64,000 bases of DNA. Source: Treponema sp. UBA4267 (GTDB lineage Bacteria > Spirochaetota > Spirochaetia > Treponematales > Treponemataceae). Both the position numbers and the translations under genes were made by a program. Of this stretch, positions 34,254-41,837 are shown in pieces (the stretch's first letter is position 1; the number at the start of each line of letters is the position of its first letter). The stretch is taken from the NCBI GenBank assembly GCA_002395155.1, contig DGWD01000035.1, positions 32,874 to 96,873 of the forward strand. The letters run 5' to 3'. The notes beneath the pieces are model-generated. The model saw only the letters and a list, made by a program, of their open reading frames with translations, was not told the origin of the DNA and did no database searches.

Positions 34254-35132
34254 ATGAGTGCAGTTGTAATTGACGGAAAACAGGTTGCTGCAGATGTTCG
34301 TGCAGAGGTTGCAAAAAAAGTTGCAGATTTGAAGACAAAGGGAATTACTCCTTGTCTGGCAGTTATTCTTGTAGGAGAAAATCCTGCATCTGTATCTTAT
34401 GTAACAGGAAAACAGAAGGCTTTGGCCGAAGTTGGCATGTCTGACCGTTCTGTAAAATTGCCTGAATCAACTACAGAAGAAGAACTTCTTAAATTGATTG
34501 ATCAGTTGAACAAGGACGATAGTGTTCATGGAATTTTGGTTCAACTTCCACTTCCTAAGCATATTAATGAAGATAAAGTGATTATGGCTATTGATCCTTC
34601 AAAGGATGTAGATGGTTTCCACCCTGTTAGCGTAGGAAATTTGATGATTGGTCGTCCGGGATTTTTACCATGTACACCTCATGGAATTATTGTAATGCTG
34701 CAGAAGGCTGGAATTGAAACTAGTGGTAAGCATGCCGTTGTAATTGGTCGTTCTAACATTGTTGGAAAGCCTGTTTCAATTCTTCTTGCCCGTAAAGATG
34801 TAAACTGTACTGTAACCATGTGTCATACCGGTACAAAAAATATGGCAGAAATAACACGTCAGGCTGATATTCTGGTAGTCGCTTCTGGTCATCCTCATAC
34901 TCTTACTAAAGATATGGCAAAAGATGGAGCGGTAATTATTGATGTAGGTGTAAATCGTATTCCAGATTCAAGTAAAAAATCTGGATTCCGCCTTATTGGA
35001 GACTGTGATTTTGATGACCTTAAGGAAAAGGCATCCTTTATCACTCCTGTTCCTGGTGGGGTAGGGCCAATGACAATTGCTATGCTTATGCAGAATACTC
35101 TGGAATCGGCCCAAAACAGATTAAATAAATAA
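34254..35132 (+). CDS. folD: Methylenetetrahydrofolate dehydrogenase/cyclohydrolase
   Basis: 292 residues, normal for the bifunctional enzyme that interconverts 5,10-methylene-THF, methenyl-THF and 10-formyl-THF. Motifs include the catalytic Lys in SYVTGKQKA, VHGILVQLPLPKHI, KDVDGFHPVSVGNL, and the NADP-binding VVIGRSNIVGKPVSILLARK, and the C-terminal PVPGGVGPMTIAMLMQNT. AAGG precedes the ATG. It is followed after 10 bases by folE2, so the two form a folate operon. Confidence 0.97.
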   Translation: MSAVVIDGKQVAADVRAEVAKKVADLKTKGITPCLAVILVGENPASVSYVTGKQKALAEVGMSDRSVKLPESTTEEELLKLIDQLNKDDSVHGILVQLPLPKHINEDKVIMAIDPSKDVDGFHPVSVGNLMIGRPGFLPCTPHGIIVMLQKAGIETSGKHAVVIGRSNIVGKPVSILLARKDVNCTVTMCHTGTKNMAEITRQADILVVASGHPHTLTKDMAKDGAVIIDVGVNRIPDSSKKSGFRLIGDCDFDDLKEKASFITPVPGGVGPMTIAMLMQNTLESAQNRLNK

Positions 35133-35142
35133 GGGGCATTTT

Positions 35143-35913
35143 ATGCGAGATATACAAAACGAAGAAGATACAAGAGAAGTTCCACTTCAAAAAGTTGGAG
35201 TAAAAAATGTAAAGTATCCGGTTCAGGTTCTGGATAAGGCTAAGAAGATTCAGAATACCACTGCAACTGTAAATCTTTTTGTAAATCTCCCTCATAATTT
35301 CAAGGGCACTCACATGAGCCGCTTTATAGAAGTTTTCCACAAGTATCACGAGGATATTTCTATGAATAATTTTCTGGATATGCTGGAAGAAATACGTAAT
35401 AAGCTTGATGCAGAACGTGCCTTTGGAAGAATTACCTTTCCATATTTTATAGAAAAGAATGCCCCTGTTACTAAGTCTCCTGGAATTATGCAGTATATCT
35501 GTACTTATGAAGGAGAAACTTCTGTAAACGAAGGTAAAAAATTCTTTGTTTCTATAAAAGTTCCAATTGCCACTCTTTGTCCTTGTTCAAAAGCTATTTC
35601 TGAATATGGTGCTCACAATCAGAGAGGTCTTGTAAAAATAAAGATTCAGTATAAGGACTTTTTCTGGATTGAAGATATTATAAAGATGATAGAGGATTGT
35701 GCTTCTACACCTTTGTACACCCTGCTCAAGCGTCAGGACGAAAAGTATGTTACTGAACATGCCTACGATAATCCACGTTTTGTAGAGGATGTTGTACGTG
35801 AAGTTTATTTGGGCTTAAAGGATATGGGATTTGACTGGTTTAGCGTAGAAGCCGAAACTGACGAAAGTATTCATAACCATAACGCTTACGCCTATACAGA
35901 ATTTTCAAAATAA
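35143..35913 (+). CDS. folE2: GTP cyclohydrolase FolE2 (type IB)
   Basis: 256 residues. It makes 7,8-dihydroneopterin triphosphate from GTP, the first step toward folate. The family marks are VPLQKVGVKNVKYPV at the N-terminus, LPHNFKGTHMSRFIEV, the metal-binding Cys in TLCPCSKAISEYGAHNQRG, and EAETDESIHNHNAYA near the end. FolE2 tolerates metals other than zinc and is often used when zinc is scarce. AAGGGG stands before the ATG. A strong terminator follows the stop. Confidence 0.95.
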   Translation: MRDIQNEEDTREVPLQKVGVKNVKYPVQVLDKAKKIQNTTATVNLFVNLPHNFKGTHMSRFIEVFHKYHEDISMNNFLDMLEEIRNKLDAERAFGRITFPYFIEKNAPVTKSPGIMQYICTYEGETSVNEGKKFFVSIKVPIATLCPCSKAISEYGAHNQRGLVKIKIQYKDFFWIEDIIKMIEDCASTPLYTLLKRQDEKYVTEHAYDNPRFVEDVVREVYLGLKDMGFDWFSVEAETDESIHNHNAYAYTEFSK

Positions 35914-35943
35914 AAAAAACTCCCAGATTACCGGGAGTTTTTT
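35914..35943 (+). terminator. Rho-independent terminator after folE2
   Basis: A-run and CTCCC (35915-35924) pair with GGGAG and T-run (35933-35942), with an 8-base loop. The structure begins directly after the folE2 stop. Confidence 0.85.
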
Positions 35944-36101
35944 AATAGTAAATAAGTATTTTTAAATAAATATTTTGAAATGTTTTTTAAATTGTTTTTA
36001 ACTAGTTTTTTAAATTATTTTGAAATCTTTTTTAACTTTTTATAACTTTATTTACTAACTTTATAATATATCTGTGTAAGTATGATGTCAAGAACTTTTT
36101 T

Positions 36102-36152
36102 AAAAAAAATTAACCATAGTTAAAGTTTCTAAAAAAATTTAACTATGGTTAA
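36102..36152 (-). terminator. AT-rich hairpin behind the LacI gene, terminator or operator pair
   Basis: TTAACCATAGTTAAA (36110-36124) and its exact complement TTTAACTATGGTTAA (36138-36152) are 13 bases apart. On the minus strand eight T residues follow, as for a terminator of the LacI-family gene. Each arm is itself a near-palindrome (TTAAC, four bases, GTTAA), so binding sites are an alternative. The 160 bases to its left, up to the folE2 terminator, are AT-rich with the repeated motif TTTTGAAAT and TTTTTTAA and no gene. Confidence 0.5.
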
Positions 36153-36185
36153 AAATAACATTAATTTATAATTTTACTTGCAATA

Positions 36186-37187
36186 TTAAGATTTATGTTT
36201 TTCTATTACAGATTCTCTTTCTATAACTTTGCCAAGAATAATTTTCTTTCCAAGACTAATTTTAGGATCCTGAATTTTTACAATTATACTTTCGGCAGCC
36301 ATTCTAGCCATTTCATCATAATCAATACTGAAGGTTGTAAGTTTTGGAATACCAAAATCTGCATAAATACCATCATCAAAAGCGGCTACTGCAATAGAGT
36401 CTGGAATATCGTATTCCATTCCTTCTAACTGGTGAATAAGTTTGTATGCAACACGACAGTCATTGCAAATAAAGGCGTCTGGCATGTCTTCTGGAAGGAA
36501 AAGGCCCTGTTCTTCACCATCTTCAGTTATATCTTCAATAATATAGTCATTTCTATATGGAGAATTACTAAGGAAAACAGCCTTATGATAGCCTAAATAG
36601 CGGTCCATAACAGTTGCATCAAACTTTGGGTTACCTACAAAACCGATTTTTTTGTATCCCTTATCATAAAGATACTGGGTGAGGGTGTAACCAAAGTAGA
36701 TATTATCGCAAACAATTCCACCGTCTGTTTCATCAGCAAACTCAAAGGTCATTAAAACTTTTGGAAGGTTAATTTTTTTGAGCAAATCAAGATATGATTT
36801 TTCCATTTGGCCAAGAATAATGAAGCCATCCACCTTTTTTTCCTTAATCAATTTTGGTTCAATAAGGAGGTGTTCAGTTTCTTCTGAAATAATTTCTGTA
36901 AGACCGTAGTAATCAACCTGAGACAACTGAAAAATTAACGATTGTTGGATAGACATGAAGGTAGCATTAGCATTAAGTGATCTTGCGGCTACTAAAATAC
37001 CAATGTTTTTAGATGAAGTTTCTTTAGACGCTGAGGCTTTTTTATAACCAATTTCTTCTGCTTTGCTTATAATTTTTGCCCGTAATTCGTCACTAACTCC
37101 CTCTTTACCCGAAAGTGCCTTTGAAACTGACATAACGGTTATTTCGAGTTCATCGGCGATGTCTTTCATTGTTGGAACGCTTTTCAT
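36186..37187 (-). CDS. LacI-family transcription regulator
   Basis: 333 residues. The N-terminal helix-turn-helix is PTMKDIADELEITVMSVSKALSGKEGVSDELRAK, followed by a periplasmic-binding-protein-like sugar sensor (GYKKIGFVGNPKF, DAFICNDCRVAYKL, VAAFDDGIYADFGIPKLTTF). The hinge helix region is weakly conserved. The start codon has a TATATT box ending 7 bases upstream and no Shine-Dalgarno sequence. An inverted repeat straddles that promoter, so the gene is likely autoregulated. The effector sugar and targets are unknown; the shared operator at 48833 and 52348 could be one of its targets, but the sequences differ. Confidence 0.92.
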   Translation of the reverse strand: MKSVPTMKDIADELEITVMSVSKALSGKEGVSDELRAKIISKAEEIGYKKASASKETSSKNIGILVAARSLNANATFMSIQQSLIFQLSQVDYYGLTEIISEETEHLLIEPKLIKEKKVDGFIILGQMEKSYLDLLKKINLPKVLMTFEFADETDGGIVCDNIYFGYTLTQYLYDKGYKKIGFVGNPKFDATVMDRYLGYHKAVFLSNSPYRNDYIIEDITEDGEEQGLFLPEDMPDAFICNDCRVAYKLIHQLEGMEYDIPDSIAVAAFDDGIYADFGIPKLTTFSIDYDEMARMAAESIIVKIQDPKISLGKKIILGKVIERESVIEKHKS

Positions 37188-37223
37188 TAACTTTAATATA
37201 ACATCTATATAAAGTTAATTCAA
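37187..37223 (-). promoter_or_regulatory. lacI-type promoter with autoregulatory inverted repeat
   Basis: On the minus strand TTGAAT (37218-37223), 17-base spacer, TATATT (37195-37200); start of transcription about 37188. Arms TTAACTTTA (37187-37195) and TAAAGTTAA (37210-37218) form a perfect 9-bp inverted repeat with a 14-base gap, one arm next to the -35 and the other on the start site. Confidence 0.65.
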
Positions 37224-37252
37224 ATGATAATGCATACAAATTGATATATATA

Positions 37253-37281
37253 TTTATAAATAATGTTTTTTTTTGTACAAT
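37253..37281 (+). promoter_or_regulatory. Promoter of miaB
   Basis: TTTATA (37253-37258), 17-base spacer, TACAAT (37276-37281). Transcription should start about one base before the miaB ATG at 37289. A weak AAGG 4 bases before the ATG would lie at the transcript's edge or outside it. Confidence 0.45.
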
Positions 37282-37288
37282 AAGGCTT

Positions 37289-38719
37289 ATGACTTACTTT
37301 TTTGAAACATACGGATGTGAAATGAATATTGCCGAATCCGCTTCGGTTGAGCAGCTTTTAATTGCACGGGGGTGGACTAAGGCCGACTCCGCACAGGTAG
37401 CAGATCTTGCAATTATTAATACATGTTCCGTAAGAGAAACAGCTGAAAATAGAATTATGGGACGTTTGGGCTGGTATAATGGTTTAAAGGCTGTTCGTGA
37501 ATGTAAGCTTGGTGCAAAAACCAGAATGCTTGAAGATGCTGTAGAATATGTAAAGAATGGACCAAAGCCTTTGACTCTGGTTGTAATGGGTTGTATGGCG
37601 GAAAGACTTTTGACAGAATTTCATAAGGATTTTCCTTTTGTTGATTATGTAGTTGGAACTTACGCCAAGCATTATTTTGGTCAGATTGTCGAGGCAATTG
37701 AAGAAGGTCGTAAGCCTTTTGAAGTAGATGATACAGAAAAATACAAGTTTGCTACAGTTTCGGCAGAGCCAGGGGCTTTTTCAACCTTTGTTCCAATTAT
37801 GCACGGCTGTAATAATTTCTGTACCTTCTGTATTGTTCCATATGTAAGAGGTCGGGAGCTTAGTCGTCCTGTAGATGAAATTTTAAATGAACTGGATATT
37901 CTGGCAAAAATGAGGGTAAGGGAAGTTACCTTAATCGGGCAGAATGTAAACTCTTACCATGGGGCTTTGAGTCAAGGCCGTTTGGAAAAAGCCGTAGAGG
38001 GAATTACTGTTCCTAATCCTGATGATGTAAACTTTGCTCAGCTTTTGCAAATTGTTGCAGACCATCTTAGAGAGACAAAATCTCCTATTAAATGGGTTCG
38101 TTTTATGTCTTCTCATCCAAAAGATTTGTCTGATGATGTAATTGATGTAATTGCCAGGGAAGACGTACTTTGCCGCCACATCCATCTGCCAGTTCAGCAT
38201 GGCTCTAGTGCTGTTTTGCAAAAAATGAACCGCCGCTATACCCGTGAACATTATCTGGACTTAGTAAAAAAGATAAAGGAAAGAATTCCAGATGTATCTC
38301 TTACCACTGATATTATGATGGGCTTCCCAGGTGAAACTGAAGAAGATGTTGAATTAACTCTGGATTTAATGCGTCAGGTTAAGTATGAATCGGCAATGAT
38401 GTACTACTACAACCCAAGAAGTGGAACTCCTGCTGCCAAGATGGAACAGATTCCTGAAGAGGTTAGAAAGGAACGTTTGCAGAGGGTAATTGATTTGCAG
38501 CTGGAACATACCCACGAACAAATGTCTAAGAGAGTTGGAACAACAGTTATGGTTCTGGTAGAAAAAATCAGCCGTGATAATAAAGAAGAACTTCTGGGTC
38601 AGACTGAACAGCATGAAAAAATTGCCTTCCAGGCCCCAAGTTCTTATATTGGTAGTTTTGTAAAGGTAAAAATTACAGAGCTTAGTGGCAATACTTTCCG
38701 TGGACAGATGATTGGTTAG
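37289..38719 (+). CDS. miaB: tRNA-2-methylthio-N6-isopentenyladenosine synthase
   Basis: 476 residues from the ATG at 37289; the longer frame from 37241 is not supported. It adds the 2-methylthio group to i6A37 in tRNAs reading UNN codons. The N-terminal methylthiotransferase domain has the three cluster Cys in TYGCEMN, INTCSVRE and VVMGCMAER. The radical SAM motif is CNNFCTFCIVPYVRGRE, and a C-terminal TRAM domain covers about the last 70 residues. An insertion (GWYNGLKAVRECKLGAKTRM) between the second and third Cys is longer than in E. coli MiaB. Confidence 0.95.
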   Translation: MTYFFETYGCEMNIAESASVEQLLIARGWTKADSAQVADLAIINTCSVRETAENRIMGRLGWYNGLKAVRECKLGAKTRMLEDAVEYVKNGPKPLTLVVMGCMAERLLTEFHKDFPFVDYVVGTYAKHYFGQIVEAIEEGRKPFEVDDTEKYKFATVSAEPGAFSTFVPIMHGCNNFCTFCIVPYVRGRELSRPVDEILNELDILAKMRVREVTLIGQNVNSYHGALSQGRLEKAVEGITVPNPDDVNFAQLLQIVADHLRETKSPIKWVRFMSSHPKDLSDDVIDVIAREDVLCRHIHLPVQHGSSAVLQKMNRRYTREHYLDLVKKIKERIPDVSLTTDIMMGFPGETEEDVELTLDLMRQVKYESAMMYYYNPRSGTPAAKMEQIPEEVRKERLQRVIDLQLEHTHEQMSKRVGTTVMVLVEKISRDNKEELLGQTEQHEKIAFQAPSSYIGSFVKVKITELSGNTFRGQMIG

Positions 38720-38776
38720 TATAATATTATAAAAGAATAGTTCTAGCAGAGATAATTTTTTTATAAGAGGCAAAAT

Positions 38777-39199
38777 ATGATAATTACATTGATAGTGTTT
38801 TTAATTCTTGTTGTTTTTATGGCTTTCTTTATTGGATTAAATGTTGAGCACAGCTGTAGTCTCTGGCTGTTTAAATCTTTTGAAAGCCTTCCTGTTTCTG
38901 TGCTGGTTTTATTATCGTTTGCGGCTGGAATTGTTTTTTCTCTGCTTCTTTTAATGATTTATAAATTAAGAAAGTCTAGTACCGAAAATGAAGTAGAAAA
39001 GCTTGCGGTAGAAAAGTCTAAAAATGACAAGAAGAATATCAAGCTTCGTGAAAAAACTGAAAGAAAAATCAGAAAACTTCAGAAAAAGAATTTTAGAGAT
39101 AAAAAAGCCGTGCTTTCTGAGCAGAATGGAAATCAGACTGTTATTGCAGGTCAGGTAAGTCCGCTCTCAAGTACAGACTCTTCTTCTACCGATAAATAA
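38777..39199 (+). CDS. LapA-like two-helix membrane protein
   Basis: 140 residues. Two transmembrane helices lie at residues 1-22 and about 43-65, separated by NVEHSCSLWLFKSFESLPVS, as in the LapA/DUF1049 family. E. coli LapA works with LapB in control of LPS synthesis; that role may not hold in a spirochaete. The cytoplasmic tail is basic and helical (KLREKTERKIRKLQKKNFRD) and ends in a Ser/Thr-rich stretch. AGAGG precedes the ATG. It is followed after 3 bases by the SPOR-domain gene, so the two are probably one unit. Confidence 0.78.
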   Translation: MIITLIVFLILVVFMAFFIGLNVEHSCSLWLFKSFESLPVSVLVLLSFAAGIVFSLLLLMIYKLRKSSTENEVEKLAVEKSKNDKKNIKLREKTERKIRKLQKKNFRDKKAVLSEQNGNQTVIAGQVSPLSSTDSSSTDK

Positions 39200-39202
39200 T
39201 AT

Positions 39203-40219
39203 ATGAAAAAAATAATTTCCTTTCTTATTCTTGTAAATTTATTTTTTTGCCTTTCTGCGGCTGAACTTACAGCAAGGTTTGTTACTGGTGAGGCTGTAAA
39301 AAAGGATAGTCTAGAAGAGTCTCTTTCATATTTAAAAGGTCAGGTTGCTAAAATGAATCTTCCTGCAGAAAAAAGGGCAACTTACGTTTTTATAGCAACT
39401 CTTGAAGAACAGATGGCTTTGTATGACCAGGCACAAAAGTCTTATGCTCAGGCCGCTTCGATTGCAGCGGGCGATGCAGAAGGAATGCCTAAAAAATCAA
39501 ATGAAGAAATTGTTCTTGATGCAATTCGTTGTGCCCTTAGCAGTGGCGATTATATGACTGCGGATTCGTATTTAAACTCGGCAGTTAGAAATACCAGAAA
39601 TGAAAAAATACAAGCTTATATAAAATTATACACTCAGTGGTCGGCACTTTGCAGGGCAGAAAAAGTTGACGATATTCAGGAACCTCTTGTAATGCTCCAG
39701 GCCTACTTAAAGCTTGATTCGATGGAATGCCTTCGTCCTGCCATTTATTTGACCCTCTGGTATCTTACCGGCGATAAATCTTACTCTCAGCAGATTGCAT
39801 CTAAATATCCAAAATCTCCAGAAGCCGCAATTGTAAAAGGTGATGTTCAGCTTTTGCCAACTCCTTTCTGGTTCTTTGTTCCTAAATCTGGAGAGGCAGA
39901 GCAGGGTACAGGTAGTTATGCCGATACTTCATCATCTAGTGGCACTTCTTCATCTGCTGCAAATGAAACTTCTTCTAGCCAGGGACAAAGTGCAGCTTCA
40001 AGTAAAATTACAAAATGGCAGCTGGGACTTTTTAGAACTCAAAGTAATGCCAAACTCCTGGTTGATGAATTAAAATCTAAGGGGTTTGAAGCCTATACCA
40101 CAAGTGAAACTAGGGCCAGCGGAACAACCTACTATATAGTTTTGGTTAATGAAGATAAGTCTGGCAATATGGCAGATAAACTTAGAAATGCCGGTTACGA
40201 CTGTTACGCTGTTGATTGA
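39203..40219 (+). CDS. Exported TPR-like protein with C-terminal SPOR domain
   Basis: 338 residues with a signal peptide (MKKIISFLILVNLFFCLSAA). Residues 25-210 are helical repeats (for example EEQMALYDQAQKSYAQAASI). A Ser-rich linker (SSSSGTSSSAANETSSSQGQ) leads to a SPOR domain in the last 75 residues: KWQLGLFRTQSNAKLLVDEL, then YYIVLV. SPOR domains bind denuded glycan strands of peptidoglycan, so the protein likely acts at septa or other remodelled wall sites. It starts 3 bases after the LapA-like stop without its own Shine-Dalgarno sequence, which suggests reinitiation. Confidence 0.85.
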   Translation: MKKIISFLILVNLFFCLSAAELTARFVTGEAVKKDSLEESLSYLKGQVAKMNLPAEKRATYVFIATLEEQMALYDQAQKSYAQAASIAAGDAEGMPKKSNEEIVLDAIRCALSSGDYMTADSYLNSAVRNTRNEKIQAYIKLYTQWSALCRAEKVDDIQEPLVMLQAYLKLDSMECLRPAIYLTLWYLTGDKSYSQQIASKYPKSPEAAIVKGDVQLLPTPFWFFVPKSGEAEQGTGSYADTSSSSGTSSSAANETSSSQGQSAASSKITKWQLGLFRTQSNAKLLVDELKSKGFEAYTTSETRASGTTYYIVLVNEDKSGNMADKLRNAGYDCYAVD

Positions 40220-40282
40220 GGGTTTATTACAAAACCCTCAAAACGGCGAAGTCAAGGCTTTAAGCGTGAGCGTGCCTTGACT
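40217..40282. terminator. Two hairpins between convergent genes
   Basis: TGAGGGTTT (40217-40225) pairs with AAACCCTCA (40232-40240), beginning at the SPOR gene stop codon. AGTCAAGGC (40250-40258) pairs with GCCTTGACT (40274-40282). They lie between two converging genes; T-runs are weak, so termination is inferred from position. Confidence 0.6.
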
Positions 40283-40289
40283 CGACGTA

Positions 40290-41621
40290 TTAAATCTGTT
40301 CTTCTAGAGTAAATCTTTCTATAAGTTCAATATCCAGTTGTAGAACGTTCATTTCGTTTGCAAGCTCTGCTTTAAGGTGTTTAACGCCCTGAGGCAGAGT
40401 TTCTTTCTTTAAAGAGAAGATTAAGAGCTGATTTATACTGTACCAGGCAAAAATTCCCGGATACTGGGCTTCTTTTATAAAGGTCGAAATCTTTTCGTTT
40501 AAAGAAATAATTTTTTTGCTGTCAGGATTTTCTCGGTTTCCTTTATCTACAATGTTTAAAAGACAGAGCTGGGCAGAAAGTACTGGTGAAGAATACTTTT
40601 TATAAGTTATGTAAACAATTCGGAATTCACCAAACTTAAGCCAGGTCTGAATTTCTTCGCCAACACGTTCCTTGAGCATAAGATCAATGTTTACATTGGT
40701 ACATTCCTGGCGTCCTTTAAGAGCTTCTTCGCGGTCATCTCGTGGGGCGTGGAATTTAAAGCCGTTTTTACCATGATTTTTTACATATAAGAGGGCATGG
40801 TCTGCTTTTGAACTAAGATTTTCAAAGGTTCCGGCTACATCAGGATAAAGGGCAATTCCAATAGAAGTTGTAACAGGCCTTGAAAGATCTGGCAAAAGAA
40901 CTTTAGATTGCAAGGTCTTTAAGAATAAGCTACAGCATGAGGCAATCTGGTCCTGACTTTCAAATGATTTTAGGAATACACAGAATTCATCACCAGAAAT
41001 ATGGGCAATATAGGAATCTTCGGGCATAATATCTTCAAGACATTTTCCAACACCCCGTATAATTTCATCTCCAACCAGGTGAGAGAAATTATCATTTATG
41101 TATTTAAGTCCGTCCAAATCACACATAATAAAGGCACCAGGTTTTTTAGACTTGAGTCTTTTTCTTACCTTTGTCTGGAATCCGTCTTTATTTAGAAGAC
41201 CTGTCATTGGGTCTGTAATAAGCTTTTGTTCGTAAACAGCAACGTGTTTTTTAAGAGAGTGAATTGTAATTACATTCTGAATACGTTTTTTGGTAAGTAG
41301 GGAATCAAAAGGGGGATTAAAGATTTCGGCACAACCCATGTTGAAAACATCCAGTTCCTTTTGCAAATTGTTTGTTTCTAGAATTACTGTTACAGGCTGA
41401 TTACTAATTTGCTTACTGTCTACAAGGTATTTTAGAATTGCATTACCATCCATTTTTGATGGTGATAAATCGATTACAATAAAACTATATAGATTTTCCT
41501 GAAGGGCATTGATAGCACTTACTTCATCAGAATAGCTGTCGATTGTGTAATTATCGCTTAAAAAAGATGAGAACGTTCTGAGCGTAGAAAAATTTTGAAT
41601 TGCTAAAAAAACTCTTTCCAT
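40290..41621 (-). CDS. GGDEF protein with degenerate receiver domain
   Basis: 443 residues in three parts. The first 120 form a CheY-like fold with a candidate phospho-Asp (SFIVIDLSPSKMDG), but the usual N-terminal acidic pair is replaced (VFLAIQN), so phosphorylation is doubtful. Residues 135-300 are a GGDEF domain (DPMTGLLNKDGF, FIMCDLDGLKYINDNFSHLVGD) whose active-site motif is SGDEF; this variant is known to be active in some diguanylate cyclases. No clear RxxD inhibitory site was seen. The last 140 residues are an unrecognised domain. The product is probably c-di-GMP in response to an unknown input. Confidence 0.88.
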   Translation of the reverse strand: MERVFLAIQNFSTLRTFSSFLSDNYTIDSYSDEVSAINALQENLYSFIVIDLSPSKMDGNAILKYLVDSKQISNQPVTVILETNNLQKELDVFNMGCAEIFNPPFDSLLTKKRIQNVITIHSLKKHVAVYEQKLITDPMTGLLNKDGFQTKVRKRLKSKKPGAFIMCDLDGLKYINDNFSHLVGDEIIRGVGKCLEDIMPEDSYIAHISGDEFCVFLKSFESQDQIASCCSLFLKTLQSKVLLPDLSRPVTTSIGIALYPDVAGTFENLSSKADHALLYVKNHGKNGFKFHAPRDDREEALKGRQECTNVNIDLMLKERVGEEIQTWLKFGEFRIVYITYKKYSSPVLSAQLCLLNIVDKGNRENPDSKKIISLNEKISTFIKEAQYPGIFAWYSINQLLIFSLKKETLPQGVKHLKAELANEMNVLQLDIELIERFTLEEQI

Positions 41622-41770
41622 ATTTTTTTACTTTTTCCTTTTATAAATTGTAATTTTGATATCTACAAGTTTTAATTATTTCTGTTTTATTTTACTTTAA
41701 CATATAAAAGGTATTTTTTGTAGTTTTCTTTGTAAAATAGGTGTTATTTACCATCCTCTAGCTGGCTCTG

Positions 41771-41799
41771 TTGTTACATTTGCCTTTTTTAGGTAAAAT
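41771..41799 (+). promoter_or_regulatory. Promoter of ettA
   Basis: TTGTTA (41771-41776), 17-base spacer, TAAAAT (41794-41799). A leader of about 30 bases carries AGAGGG before the ATG at 41838, a conventional leadered arrangement. The remainder of 41622-41770 is AT-rich with no gene seen. Confidence 0.5.
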
Positions 41800-41837
41800 T
41801 AACAGGAAAAAATAAAATAATACAAAGAGGGATATTA

